The notes under the pieces were generated by a model, which was not told the DNA's origin, did not search any database, and saw only the letters and a program-made list of their open reading frames with translations. A stretch of DNA of 64,000 nucleotides from Trichinella spiralis. Its lineage: Eukaryota; Nematoda; Enoplea; Trichinellida; Trichinellidae. The translations under genes were made by a program, and so were the position numbers. Positions 11,767 to 23,700 of this stretch are shown piece after piece. The stretch is from positions 18,188,247 to 18,252,246 of the forward strand of contig CM012953.1 in NCBI GenBank assembly GCA_000181795.3, read 5' to 3'. The first letter of the stretch is position 1. Each line of letters begins with the position of its first letter.

Positions 11767-13204
11767 TCATTTTTCATTGTTTCTGATAAAATCATTTTAC
11801 ATTGCCTTATTGTTTTGAATAAATTTTACATTATATTGTACATATAAGAAAAATAATTTGACAATGAAATATTAAACCTGCTACAGTAATTATAGAAGTA
11901 AATATATGAGTAAATATGTGTTTGTTAAAGCAAACCACGAATTGAAAGTGACAGATTATACGAAATTTTTCCATTGTAGAATAAAATATATACAAAAGAA
12001 TGTATGTAGTAAGTATAAAAATAGTTCATGGGCAAAGTTTATACTATAACATAAATGTTGCATAATTGTAACTTTGTTTTCAATCTTTTTATCAACTCTG
12101 CAGTAATTTATATTGTGGATTTAATTAAAAATTATGAAACTGCTGATATGTGAAATTTTCTGTTGCTTCCTTTGGTTTACACGCTAAACCATAACGAATA
12201 TAATGAATAATCTAACTATTGTATGTATTGATTCTTATTCATGATATTTGTCACGTTGGTCTGATATTGTTATGTGGTTGTTTATTTAGTTAAAACTTAT
12301 TTTTTTAATGTTAAGGTGTATTTAATAATTGATTTTTGTATCCACTACGTTTATGCTGAGAAGCAACGACAGGTTGAGCAATATATGGATGAATGTATGG
12401 GCAGTTCTTTATGACCTTATCATACTTAATGCCTGAGCCGTTTATTTAAGCCGCCTTCCAAGTTGTTTTGTATTATATATTGTAGTTTTTGTCTGTCTCT
12501 TCTCTCCTTTTTCTGTTTGATACGGTTCTTTGTCGCGTTTTATTGTTATCCTTGATATTGTGCAGCAATATTAGTAGTATTATATCTAACCGCAGGCTGT
12601 ATGAGCAAGCGAACACGTAACAGTTGTTTCATTGATTATTTGTATCCTTCATAATGTTGCTTGCTGTATGATTGTATGCTTGATAAAGTGAAGTACTAAT
12701 TTCAATAAAAATTTAAAATTATTAAAAATTACACTTAAAGTTATGGTAATTGTATTGGAAATATTTTATCCGGTGAAGGTTTCAGTGCTGCAGCAATTAC
12801 AAAATAATAGCTCATGGAGTATTTGAAATTATCAGCTAACCATATCCTAACTCATGGAGGCGAAAAAAACATTTGCATGTAATCGAATCATTCTAAAACT
12901 ATTTTCAACTAATCAGCGAAAGAAGCCATGCAAAACTGCATGCTCATTCTACAACAGAATATGTGATCTGTTGCTAACTGAATATTATGACTGTTGTTCA
13001 TTTGCTGCTGGCTAAAGTAGTTTAAAATTGAAGAAGTTTAAGCAGGAACTTTAAAACTAAAACAATAATATTTTAATATACTTTAAAAGTTTTACATTAA
13101 ATTGTTAAATTTAAACAAAACATTATGGATAAGCCCAACGAGAAACAGAATAAGGTTAGTATTCTCTGCTTGCTTCACGTAGCTCGTGTTGTGCATATTG
13201 AGCA
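11767..13204. other. Intergenic, AT-rich (copy 2)
   Basis: Copy of 92-1529 with scattered substitutions. No gene or RNA recognised. Confidence 0.5.
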
Positions 13205-14113
13205 ATGGCAAATGAACCACAACCGATAAACGCTTTGCCAGAAGGACAAAGTGAGGTAAAAGGAGACAAGGTACAAGAAAATAAAGAAACAGTGGAATTG
13301 ACCGGGAGAAGAATTTTTTTAGTCCGCCATGGAGAACGAATGGATCGCGTTTTCCCAGGTTGGTTGCGTCTTGGTTTCACAGATTTAGGAGCGTATAGAC
13401 CATATGATTTGAATATGCCATTAAGAGCAGTGAAACGAGAAAATGGATGGAAAGATTTTTACAATGATCCACCGATTACTGAAATTGGTTATGCGACATC
13501 ACAAATGATTGGACGAGGTATGAAACTGAGTGGAATTGGATTTGACATGGTCTACTGTAGTCCAGCTTTGCGTAGCATTCAAAGTGCCCATGGAATATTG
13601 AAGTCGTTTGCTGGTTCAAATACAAAAATTTGCATCGAAGCAGGTCTGTTTGAATACTTGGGTTGGTATGAAAATGCAAATTTGAATTTTCTTAATACTG
13701 ATCAGTTGGTCAGTGAAGGATATGAAATACAACCAAATTACATTCCATACATGATGGCGCAAACATTGAAAGATAAGTTTCATAGTGAAACTATTGAAGA
13801 ATATTACAAACGAGTCAATACGGTGGTTAACTACATTGTGAGTTTGCATGGAAAAACAAAGTGCAATTTGTTGTTCGTCGTTCATGCACCAACAATTGAT
13901 GCCATTGGTCGAAGTTTGATGAAAAAATCTGCTACTAATTTGTCCAATTATGAACTTAGCAAAATGGGTATTCATTATCCGTATGCTTCTGTTGTCGGCT
14001 TAGAAGAAATAAAAGCAAATGGAGAATGGCAGTTAATGCCAAATATATTGCCGCCAATTTCATGTTTAGATTTTAGTAACCGCGTAAATTTGAATTATTT
14101 TACTCGTCCATAA
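13205..14113 (+). CDS. UBASH3/TULA-like histidine phosphatase (copy 2)
   Basis: 302 aa, intronless, same architecture as the gene at 1530-2438: RHGERMD, VYCSPALRSIQSAH and VVHAPTID motifs are intact, so the enzyme is predicted active. It differs from copy 1 by L to I near residue 8, S to T near residue 34 and E to A in the GxYRPYDLNMP segment; most other differences are silent. The 3' flank has an indel of about 10 bases relative to copy 1. If the duplication is an assembly artefact, this and copy 1 are alleles of one gene. Confidence 0.9.
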   Translation: MANEPQPINALPEGQSEVKGDKVQENKETVELTGRRIFLVRHGERMDRVFPGWLRLGFTDLGAYRPYDLNMPLRAVKRENGWKDFYNDPPITEIGYATSQMIGRGMKLSGIGFDMVYCSPALRSIQSAHGILKSFAGSNTKICIEAGLFEYLGWYENANLNFLNTDQLVSEGYEIQPNYIPYMMAQTLKDKFHSETIEEYYKRVNTVVNYIVSLHGKTKCNLLFVVHAPTIDAIGRSLMKKSATNLSNYELSKMGIHYPYASVVGLEEIKANGEWQLMPNILPPISCLDFSNRVNLNYFTRP

Positions 14114-17100
14114 CTTTCTTTCTGCTATATTAACGTGTTTTCATGTCACATCAGTATCAGTGAATAATTGTAAATTTAGAATCATATTTGTATGAAATGT
14201 TATTTTTTTGTAAATGTTTCCACTGATATAATACTGTAAATAAATATTTTTAATAAAATTAAAGCGAAATAAATAATAATTATAAAAGAAATAGTTTTAC
14301 TTTTGAAACATATAAAATTATACTTTTATTTGGAAAACATCTTGCAAAATACTTCAATATATTGGCAGTTATGGCTCATTTTTCGTTAATTCAAAATTAT
14401 GTATTCGTTTCAGTTTTCAACTAATGTCTTTCTTCGGGTAATGTAATTCAAACCGGAAATCTTCAGTGAATTGGATAATTTGTTGGTTTCTGTTGATAAT
14501 AGTGAGTTGTAGTATTAAAAGTAAGGATTTTTAGTTGTTTTTCATACCAACGTATTTTCGTTGTAGAGAACAATTAATTTGAAATTATTAATTTTTAATT
14601 GAATATTTGTTTCATTTACATATTACTTTTCGCTTTAAATCGTATGCATTGTAATGCATGACAATATAGATTAATATTGGTTAAATTCAACCGACTTTTA
14701 GAACTTACATTAGGTTTGCTTTGGCAATAACTTTCAAGTTTGGCTTTGAATTTAACAGCGTTGATTCATATGTTATGGATATCTTTTATCAAAGGTTGCA
14801 ATTGCTTAGTTCCTAAAGTTGCGGCTTATACATGAAGAATCTCCAAAGTGCAACATATCTTTGTTAATATGCTTTTCTGTAATTGAAAAGGTAAGCATTT
14901 TGTTGTATAAAAGTATTGCTGTTTGAACTGTTGATTAATGTAAGCTAAGTATATTTCAGTCAACTGAATCAACTAAATTTTTTCAAGTTTTGTTTTTTTG
15001 AATTTATGTAATTTTCACTACAAGAACATACAAATCCATGTGTAGAATTCGCAAAACGTTTTTTTGCTGCTTGCATGTGCATTTCAAATATTGAAATCAA
15101 AGGCGAATTTCATAACTACTTACTTGAGTTAGAATATGTAATATTTTAATTTTAAATGTCATTACAGAGAGATTGTTATAAATGTAGTCAGTGAAAATAT
15201 TAGCGGAGCAAAAGCCAAAAAGTAAAATTATGTAATATTACTACAACTACTAATTTAAAAAACACTAAATTGCACGGACAGGTAATGGACAAAAGATTCG
15301 ACATTATCAGCATGCAATCCATACAAACTAATAATCAAAACGTCACCGTTCTTTGTTGCTTATGTAATTTGCATATTGTTATAATTTTTATGCTAATTTC
15401 TATGTATTTTGTCGTTGCTAATATAGTCTCAAAGATTTATAAAAATGATTTGTGTCTAAGTAATTTTTCAAAGCGCAGCGTTGACAAATGCAGAAATTCG
15501 ACTAAAAATGGCTCCAGTATGGCCAGCAAAACATTTTGCTAAGATAGCAGTGTCAGAGTAATGCTTTCATGAAAAGAAGAAGAAAGAGAAGAAGCAAGTT
15601 GCCAGTAAAACTATTTGTTTATGTTGATCACATGTATACTTTCTTACATTCCTCGAATTCAATGTTAGAATTTTAATATCCTCTGTGATTCAAATTTTAC
15701 AATTTGTTTTTATTTAAAAAATTTCAGTTAGTCCATTTCTCAACATTTTTGTACACTTATTCATCAGTTCTCATTTAATGATGTTTTTTAAATGTTTTAT
15801 GTATTACATGTATCAAAAGTATGAGCATGCGTATTTGGATATTCAGCATGAATATAAATGATTTTTATTTCATTAACTACCCAGTAAATGCTAAAATATT
15901 TATGTATTCATGGATTTATTCTCCATTATTGTAGCATATTGATGTCGCAATTTATATTTTGCTTTAGGAATTAAAAAAAAATTTTATTTTTTTTACAAGT
16001 GCTTCCATTTCTTATAGTATTAATATGAATAAAAATGTGTTCACTAGTTTGGAATGTTTACAGTTTTTTGCTTTTAATATACACGCTTATAATTTTATTC
16101 CGCACCATCTGAGGTGCTAAATAAATTGCTTACTTATAAATGAATAGTCAGTGTGCTTTCGGTCAGGTAGATGTGACCGCTGGTTATTAAACATACTGAC
16201 AAACTAATGATGACTGCAGGTCACGTTGAGAATTCGAACTAGTGACCAGGTGATGGTATTTTGCCATCCCACTTCAAGTTCTATGAATTGAAATGAATTA
16301 TTTAATAAAATGTTTTTAAATTAAATTAAAATAATTCTGCACATTTGTGCATGAATAATTTTACTTGTTGAATTTAACACTGCATTTTCAATTTCATCAA
16401 TATGAGAATACATTCACTGTTAAATGATCATTTATTACATATTTGCAAGGTCTACGGTTAAACTTTTGTGCTTGCTTATCATTATTATGTAATATTTACA
16501 AAAACTGTTTTTATAATTAGTTCCATATATTTATAAAAATGAATAAATATGGAATTAATGTAAAATATCTGCAACTTTAAATTGGAGAAGTGCCAAACGC
16601 ATTATTAAATAGATTAAAGAATATTTTTTAAATTTCATGACTTTACTAATGTTCTCAATTTCAGTTGAAATGAATGAGACCTAAATCATGGGATGTTCTT
16701 CTAACAGCACACTCTGGTTCTGATTTTAAGCTCATCTATTAATGTCAGTTTGGTCAAATGAGCATCAATATTGATAATGAATTTCAAACTTCAGGTTACG
16801 TGTACTGCCTGCCCTATGTGGTCACTATCGCCACGTATAGCAGTGAAAATTATTAATTGTATTCCATTTAATTTTTGCAAAGATGCCTTTTTGAAATTAA
16901 ATTAAATTTTTTGATTTTTTTAAAAGTATAATAAAAAAATTTAAAATATGATTTGCTGATTTGCAATTTGCAACGCAATGCTTAAGATGAATATTTATTC
17001 AAGTTTTTATTTTATCTTTTTAACACTCGTTCTAAACATCACAATATCATTCTGTAATTTTATTACTTTCAATTATTTAGTTCATGCAACTTTATAAACA

Positions 17101-20100
17101 TGCTTTTCATACGCTGAGCTGCTATCATGCTATGCGACTTAACATGTTTTCACTTATCTGAATGTAAAAATTTGTTATTACATAAAATTGAGAGTTTCAT
17201 TATTAAATTTAGAATTTGGTAATAATATCAGCTTAGTAGTAGTTCAGTATCAACAAATAGCTCAGTCTTCTACGATACACTTTTACTGCAATTCAGCTGA
17301 AATATGTGCACACACATCAGTATATGAGGTGCATTCAGCAACTGTATTCCATTTCTGAAGTTCTAGGCAGCTCTACTCATTTGGCTAAATGGTGCAATAA
17401 CTTATAGAAGAACAGCATTGCAGTTTTCTACTATTTTATAAAGCTTTTAACCCTTTTAAATGGACGTTAGTGCTCTTGCTTATATTATGTATTTTTTAAA
17501 GAGCAATCTTTTCATTCTGCACTCATTTTTGTTAGAAACAAATATGCGTATGCTAAACAACCATCTTTTTAATCATTGAAATTACCACATTATTTCTAAC
17601 TTTGTGGCACGAGGAAACAGGAGTCACTCAGGAATGTCACATCGCACCTATACCCCCGCTTTACGCTGGTAAAGAGCTTTCAGTTTGACATTCTACAGCT
17701 ACATTATGCACAACAGCTTGTGCAAATTGAAAGGAGCATTTTTTTAATGATGTTCTGTGCAGATGGAATTGGGGCTGTTTCAAAATTACATGTAATTTTT
17801 TTCATGCCGACTTTAGGTGTAGTGCATTAAAAAAATATAAAAGCACATTGAAAAGAATGTGCTTTTTGAACTTCAATAAACAAACGCCAAAATTTACGGT
17901 GCAAAAGTCATTAACCGTGAACAATTGCTAAAATGAATTCACTGTTGCTTTTAAACTTACGTTTCACTATGCTGTGCGCATGCAAGTTGATAATTTCAAA
18001 TTCTCATACATGTAGAACATTGATTTATTGTTGAAGGATGTTGCAGGATCATCTGATATTGTCAAATCTGAAAAAGATAGGAATAGAGTTTTGGCTTTGG
18101 CTTTCCTGCGTTCATGATGCCCAGATCAGAAAATGATTTCTTGGCCTCTTCATCTCAAACAGATGCTATATTGCTACGTAGGGTAGCTTTTGCCGGTGTT
18201 TTGGCTCAGGTTCGCATCAGTTTGGTACTTGCCTTTTGTGTTACATCGATATTCAGAATAAATATTCTACTTTGACATACCAAAAATCTGTAGACATGTT
18301 CTGTAATACTGAAATCCAGTATGCTGCGACTGCATTATTGCTTCCCTTCAGTCTGCATGATGTGACTATTTCCTTTTGTGCATTGGTTAAAAAACATCCG
18401 TACGGCTTTGAATAAGTAAAAAGTTAACCACAAAAAAATAAAGCAAAACCTCGTAAAACTTTGAATGTATACTCCACGACAAAATTAATTTCAAGATAAT
18501 TAGTTCAGGAGCTTGACCAGAAAGATCTGTCGAAACTTAAAGTGAAATATCATTCTGAAAAATAGGCAAAAATTGAAAGTTAAAAATACAAAATCCTGCA
18601 CTTGTAACTTTATTGATTTGCATTTTAAAATTCAATTTTCAAAATTCTCTTTATTGTCCTGAGCAAAGTGAAACAGTCAATCGGTGTTTTCTGATTATTG
18701 AATTTCACACACAATGTGGCGTTACTGATCTCTGTTGGTGTCACTATTGGTAAGCCGAGTTAAAATTATTTTTGTTAACCTTAATTCATCAAAGTGACGC
18801 TGATTGATGAGCTTGGACTCTTGCAGTGCGCCGTTAGGAGAACATCCCTGAATTATTTTGTTAGCTGCCAGTGACAATGACATTGGCATCCTATTTAGGT
18901 CACTGCTGTGTGAATGATGACCTAAATTTTATATTCAAACTCATGTAAATGAGATCACAATTCTTCATGTTTATTGCTGGTTTTGGAAGTGCTACTTTGT
19001 TTCGAAACGTTTAATGTAAATATGATGTTCATATCTTATTACTCTTTGTTATTAATATTAGGAACGTCTGTTCAAAAAGGTAATTTTTTCTTTACATGTA
19101 TTTTCCATCAAATTTAGTTCATTTTTAAGAGAAATTAATATTATTTAATTAATTAATTAATTTAAATAATATTCAATAAATAATAATCATTTTAATGATA
19201 ATAATAATGTTATTAGTAAAATCTTTAATGAATATAAATTTCATCTTTGCAGTTTTGTTTCAATTAGCAGCTAGTATTTACTGAATATTCAACATAAGCT
19301 GCCCAGAAAAGTTATACATTGAAAATCAAATTGTATTTGGTATTATGACAAGAATGCGTTTATTTGTGTTTGCTGAATTTTAAAATTAAAGCGCCAATCT
19401 TTTGTAAAGTATATAAACAAAAGATTTCAAAATGCTAAGGCAAACATTACATGCAGGTTAATACATTTTAATAAAATTACTTGTAATAATTTGTTTTGTT
19501 TAAATGTATACAATGCTATCTGTTGCTTTGGAGTTTAATGTAAAATCTTTGGTCATATGTGAGCAGCATACAAGTGGCAAAAAATGTTTGCCATGTAATA
19601 TCTGATGTAAATAGAGTTTGCAAATTTACTATTTATTGCACTGTTAAGATTATGCTTTCTTACATAATTAAATTTATTTGAAGATTTAATTAAAATTGCA
19701 GCAGCGCATTCAAATTTTTCTTAAAGTTGAAAAAGAATAATTTCATATCAAATTAGTGACGATTGAAAGTTGAAAATGAATATTATATGAAATGATATTA
19801 TATGAAATATATTTAAATATCAGCATTTGAAAAAATAATACGCATTCAATAATTAAGCTCAAAGCTGTGAAACACGAATGATAAAAAAATTTAATGACTA
19901 AAATAATTAACTGTTTGATGAAATTATGAAAGACGCAATGACAGCGAAGAGAAAGCTATTAAAAATTCAATTTCTAAAAGTTACAAGCAAAAGTATTATT
20001 TAAATTATTTATTTGTGTTTTAGTTTATTAAATTGGCGTAAATTAAATTTACTTGGTGACTAACAGTATGCCGAGTGCTCAAAACCGTATTTATTTTGTT

Positions 20101-20721
20101 GAGCTACCGGTAGGGTATATTTATTTATTTGGAAGTAGTAAATTAATAATTTATTTATTGAGGACAGTAAGTCAACGGAAGTTATAGTTGCTTTCACGCA
20201 CATATGGGCATGCATATTGTGAATGAAATAAAACAGTTGAATTTTTTAGTAACAGTTAATGAATGCGCGCTTTATTTTACTTTAAACAAATGTGATATTT
20301 GCAAATTTAAAAATGTTGATTTGACGTTTGTTTAGCTAGATATTAAAATATTTTCATTCAATTTCAATTTTATTCCTGCATTTTAAGGCAATATGTTTTC
20401 TAAAACAGAGCGAAATGCTGAATAAAGTAGCAAAAATTTCAGCTTTGAAAGTCCATTTGAAATTTATGATACGTATATTGCTGTGTTGTGTTAATGAAAA
20501 CTGTAAACGTCAGTGCAAACTGCCTATATTTTCGAAAATGAAGCTACCATGTCAGTTGCTTTTGTTTTTTTGCCATTGTGAATAGAATATTTTACATTGA
20601 AATATGTGAAAAATATTTTTAAAGTATCAAGAAACGTTACTATTTTAATAATTTTGAATTAATTGCTATCATTAAAAATTTCAACGAAACTTTACATTTA
20701 TCTCTAATAAAACTTTCCAAA
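14114..20721. other. Long non-coding interval (copy 2)
   Basis: Counterpart of 2439-9052. A 90-codon frame at 15270-15542 is open here but disrupted in copy 1 by small changes, so it is not taken as a gene. By eye, differences between copies are denser at 12.3-15 kb than at 18.4-21.5 kb. Confidence 0.5.
18114..18275 (+). pseudogene. Possible fragment of a cuticle-collagen-like N-terminus (copy 2)
   Basis: Counterpart of 6444-6605; the 53-codon frame is preserved, with M to L and L to S replacements plus silent changes. Same caveats: no Gly-X-Y repeat follows. Confidence 0.22.
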
Positions 20722-23279
20722 ATGAAGAATAATCTTCAGCTAAATTTAATTTCAACTTTATTATTTATTTATTTTACTTTCAAAAACCTTTTTCTTTTAA
20801 ACAAATGTCAAAACTGCTTCAAATTTGCTTGACAAATTGTAAAATTGTTTAGCTTTGTGCCGAATGCAAATGAAGCAGCCCTACGTTACGATACCTCCCG
20901 GACCTGAGGGAAAACCTCTGCTGCGAGCCCATTTGCACAAGCAGGCAAAACTTGCTTTATTAAATTTGATCGCTTCAAAACAAACTGAACATATTGATGA
21001 ATTTGAAAAAGTTCGATTTTCCGATTGCACTTTCAATGCCAATACAGCAGAAGAATATGCAGAATGCATGCTGCCATATATAATACAAAACATACCTCAG
21101 TCGAATACCAAAATTAAATCGTCTGCTAAATCACAAAATGTTTCTACGGTTGCATCCATTAACGAAACCTGGATAGGATCTTTCAAGGTAATTTTTCGCA
21201 GTTTTTAAATGCTACGTTTTAAGCTTTGCTTCAATTAAACGGAAGTTCACTTAAATCAATAATGCATTAATTAAAGATATAATGTTCGGTAAAATGCATG
21301 TGCAATAAATATTGAATGCAACAAACAAATGGATAGATGTTTAATATTTTTAAAATTGCATGTCTATATGTTCAAAGCAATAGAGGGAAATATTAGGTGT
21401 TGAAATTTTTTCCAAATAGATCAAATTTTCCAAGAATCGTTTTAAAAATTTGCATTTTATTCATTGCAGATAATAAGTAAATAGTTGTAAATAAGTAAAT
21501 AAATGGAATAATTTTGAAATTCAAAAAAGGTCGTATTCATTAAATATAATTTATGCTAAAAAGTTCAAGCTAAATGCCTTATGAATCATTTTAAAAATTA
21601 AGCTAAAGCGACGCTTTCCTCGACAAGTGACATTGGCGAGCAAACAGCTACAGCAAATGGAAGCGATGAATCGATTTGCTGTGAAAAAATTTACCGAAGA
21701 AGCTGAAAACCATCGGTTGTTAAAAGTGCTAACAAGCCTTACGCAGAAGTTGAGCTTGCATTCACCAGCTTCTGAAGTACTGCGTTCTGTGAAAGAAAAA
21801 ATGAACATAAGCGATACGAAAATTATCAGTGAACCGGAACGACGCCAAAAATTAATACGTCTGACGAAACGACTCTTGAGTGGTAATATTAATGATGATT
21901 CAGAGTCAGAATTATTTGGATGGAATTATTTGCGCAAAGCGATCACTGACACGGAAAAACTGATCACCAATGCCGTTACAAACGGAAATCCACTAACCCT
22001 ACCAAAATGGCAATACGACATGATGCAACTAGTTAAAGGTATGATCGTGAGCACATTAAAAGACAATTCTACGGAATCCCCTCCGACACGATTACTGTCA
22101 CCAAGAATCTTGTCTATTACTCCATATCAACGGGACATGATCAACTTGCTTTCGCCTGATCTTTTCAGTTTATTCGAAAACGATGATCCAAACAATCTGC
22201 TGCCCCTTCCGCAGCTTTTCCAATCAATGCACAAAGCGGATCAAGAAGTACTGATCGAAATGATCATGGATGTGACCGGTGCTGGTGATATTCTTTCGCT
22301 GCAAGATGAAATAATGCCAAATCAGCCGAGAACACTGTTAGAAACTTTGGAATTATTTTCCAAGCCAGTCGGAGAATATTTGCTAGAAGACACCCCTGAG
22401 GCACATCTGATACCAGAAACAAAAAAGGTGTTCAAACGTTTGGAAAAAAGTTTAACCCAAGATCAGCACAACGATATGACCAATGATGGTTTTGCCTTTC
22501 TGGAGGAACAGCAGTTGGATCTACTGTATGGAGATGAAAATCCGTTCAACATCACTAGCTTAAAGTTTGACAAAAAACTGTACCTGAAGTTGAACAAAAC
22601 AGAACGTCGGATTGCTTTGATGAATCATATCAGTAAAATGGGCGAAAAATCTAGAATGAAAAGAAGCTTCATTTTGGAGCCAATATTTCTGAAAAAAGTT
22701 CACCTAGCACCGAGTGCTCGTGCTCCTGTAATTCTAAGTCCGATTCTGCTGTCGACGGCTGTTTTATCGCCCGCAGTACTTGGACCGATCATATTATCGC
22801 CTTTCGCGCTCGGTACGCTGACATTGTCGCCCAAAGTGATCAGTTCTGCAATACTTTCGCCTGTGGTGATGTTTCCGCTAATCATTTCGCCACTTGTGCT
22901 TTGTCCGATCATTCTCAACCCTTTCATTCTCAATCCGATAGTTTTGTCGCCCAACGTGTTAAATCCCATCATAATGTCCCCAAGCGCGCTGACACCTCTT
23001 ATACTTAGTCCTTTTGTTCTCAGTCCATTCATTCTGTCTGGAGCCACAACTTCAGCTGTCATACTGACACCTCGAGTTTTGTCACCGTTAATCAAAACGC
23101 CATTGACAAACTTTGCTCTCGTCTGCTCACCAGCTGTATTGTCAAGAAAAAAACGTGCTTTGCAGGATAAAAAACAACGAAAAATGAAAAAATATCCAAC
23201 TCTACGTCATTTATCATTTCAACGACGTTACCGGACGTCAAAGGCAAGAAAACTTACCAGTAGCCCCATCGAGTACTAG
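20722..23279 (+). CDS. MLT-10-like moulting cycle family protein (copy 2, complete)
   Basis: Exons 20722-20806, 20853-21187 and about 21603-23279 give about 698 aa, within the usual range for the nematode MLT-10 family. Order of parts: hydrophobic N-terminus (signal peptide), charged helical region with an RRFPRQ basic stretch, the conserved core (LLSPRILSITP, NLLSPDLFSLFE, LPQLFQSM, DVTGAGDILSL), the GFAFLEEQQLDLLYG segment, then from about 22712 to 23140 a run of roughly 5-7-residue ILSP/VLSP-like repeats, and a lysine/arginine-rich tail ending SSPIEY. C. elegans members are secreted and needed for moulting, expressed in waves in the hypodermis. Copy 2 differs from copy 1 at T/S in the exon 2 tail and at K/E and E/K near the LLYGD segment. 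Two AG sites (21602, 21608) could start exon 3, both in phase. Poly(A) signal AATAAA near 23465. Confidence 0.88.
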
Positions 23280-23700
23280 CAATCATCGACAATTGCATGA
23301 CGTTATCATCTGTATTCCATGCACATCTCTTCTACAGGACTGAACAAAACGAACAAATTGTCGCTCTGAATACTTTGATCTTACCTTCTTCTCATTTTTT
23401 GAATTCTTCCCACAATAAAACATTCCATACAGCCCATCGTTGTACCATGTATTCCGTTGATTGAATAAATATGAAAATTGTCATTGTAAACTTTCAACGC
23501 TCACAGAACCAAAAATTAAACTTTCCCAATTGTTTCATGTAATTATTTCAGTGTAAAAATGTATTTCGCAATGTGATAAAAAAAATTAACCACTTCATTT
23601 TATCATACAAATGAAAAAAATACCTTCAAAAAATTGAAACATAAATTCATCATTAGAAGAAAACTTGTTTTTTTTAATAAACGAACGAGTAAAAAAATAT
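23280..23700. other. Convergent 3' region
   Basis: Lies between the stop of the MLT-10-like gene (plus) and the stop of the coiled-coil gene (minus). It holds AATAAA-type signals near 23465 for the plus gene and A/T-rich sequence near 23600-23690 that could serve the minus gene. No coding potential seen. Confidence 0.5.

Larger units (their letters stand above)
11676..23150 (+). repeat. Large direct repeat, copy 2 (about 11.5 kb)
   Basis: Second copy of the segment at 1-11495. Here the sequence continues past the point where copy 1 is cut, giving the complete MLT-10-like gene. At its left it begins immediately after the gap with 170 bases (11506-11675) that precede the start of the window in copy 1. 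Confidence 0.97.

Noticed and set aside
15270-15542. 90-codon plus-strand frame in the non-coding interval
   Set aside because: Interrupted by small indels and substitutions at the matching place in copy 1 (about 3600-3870); no family resemblance.
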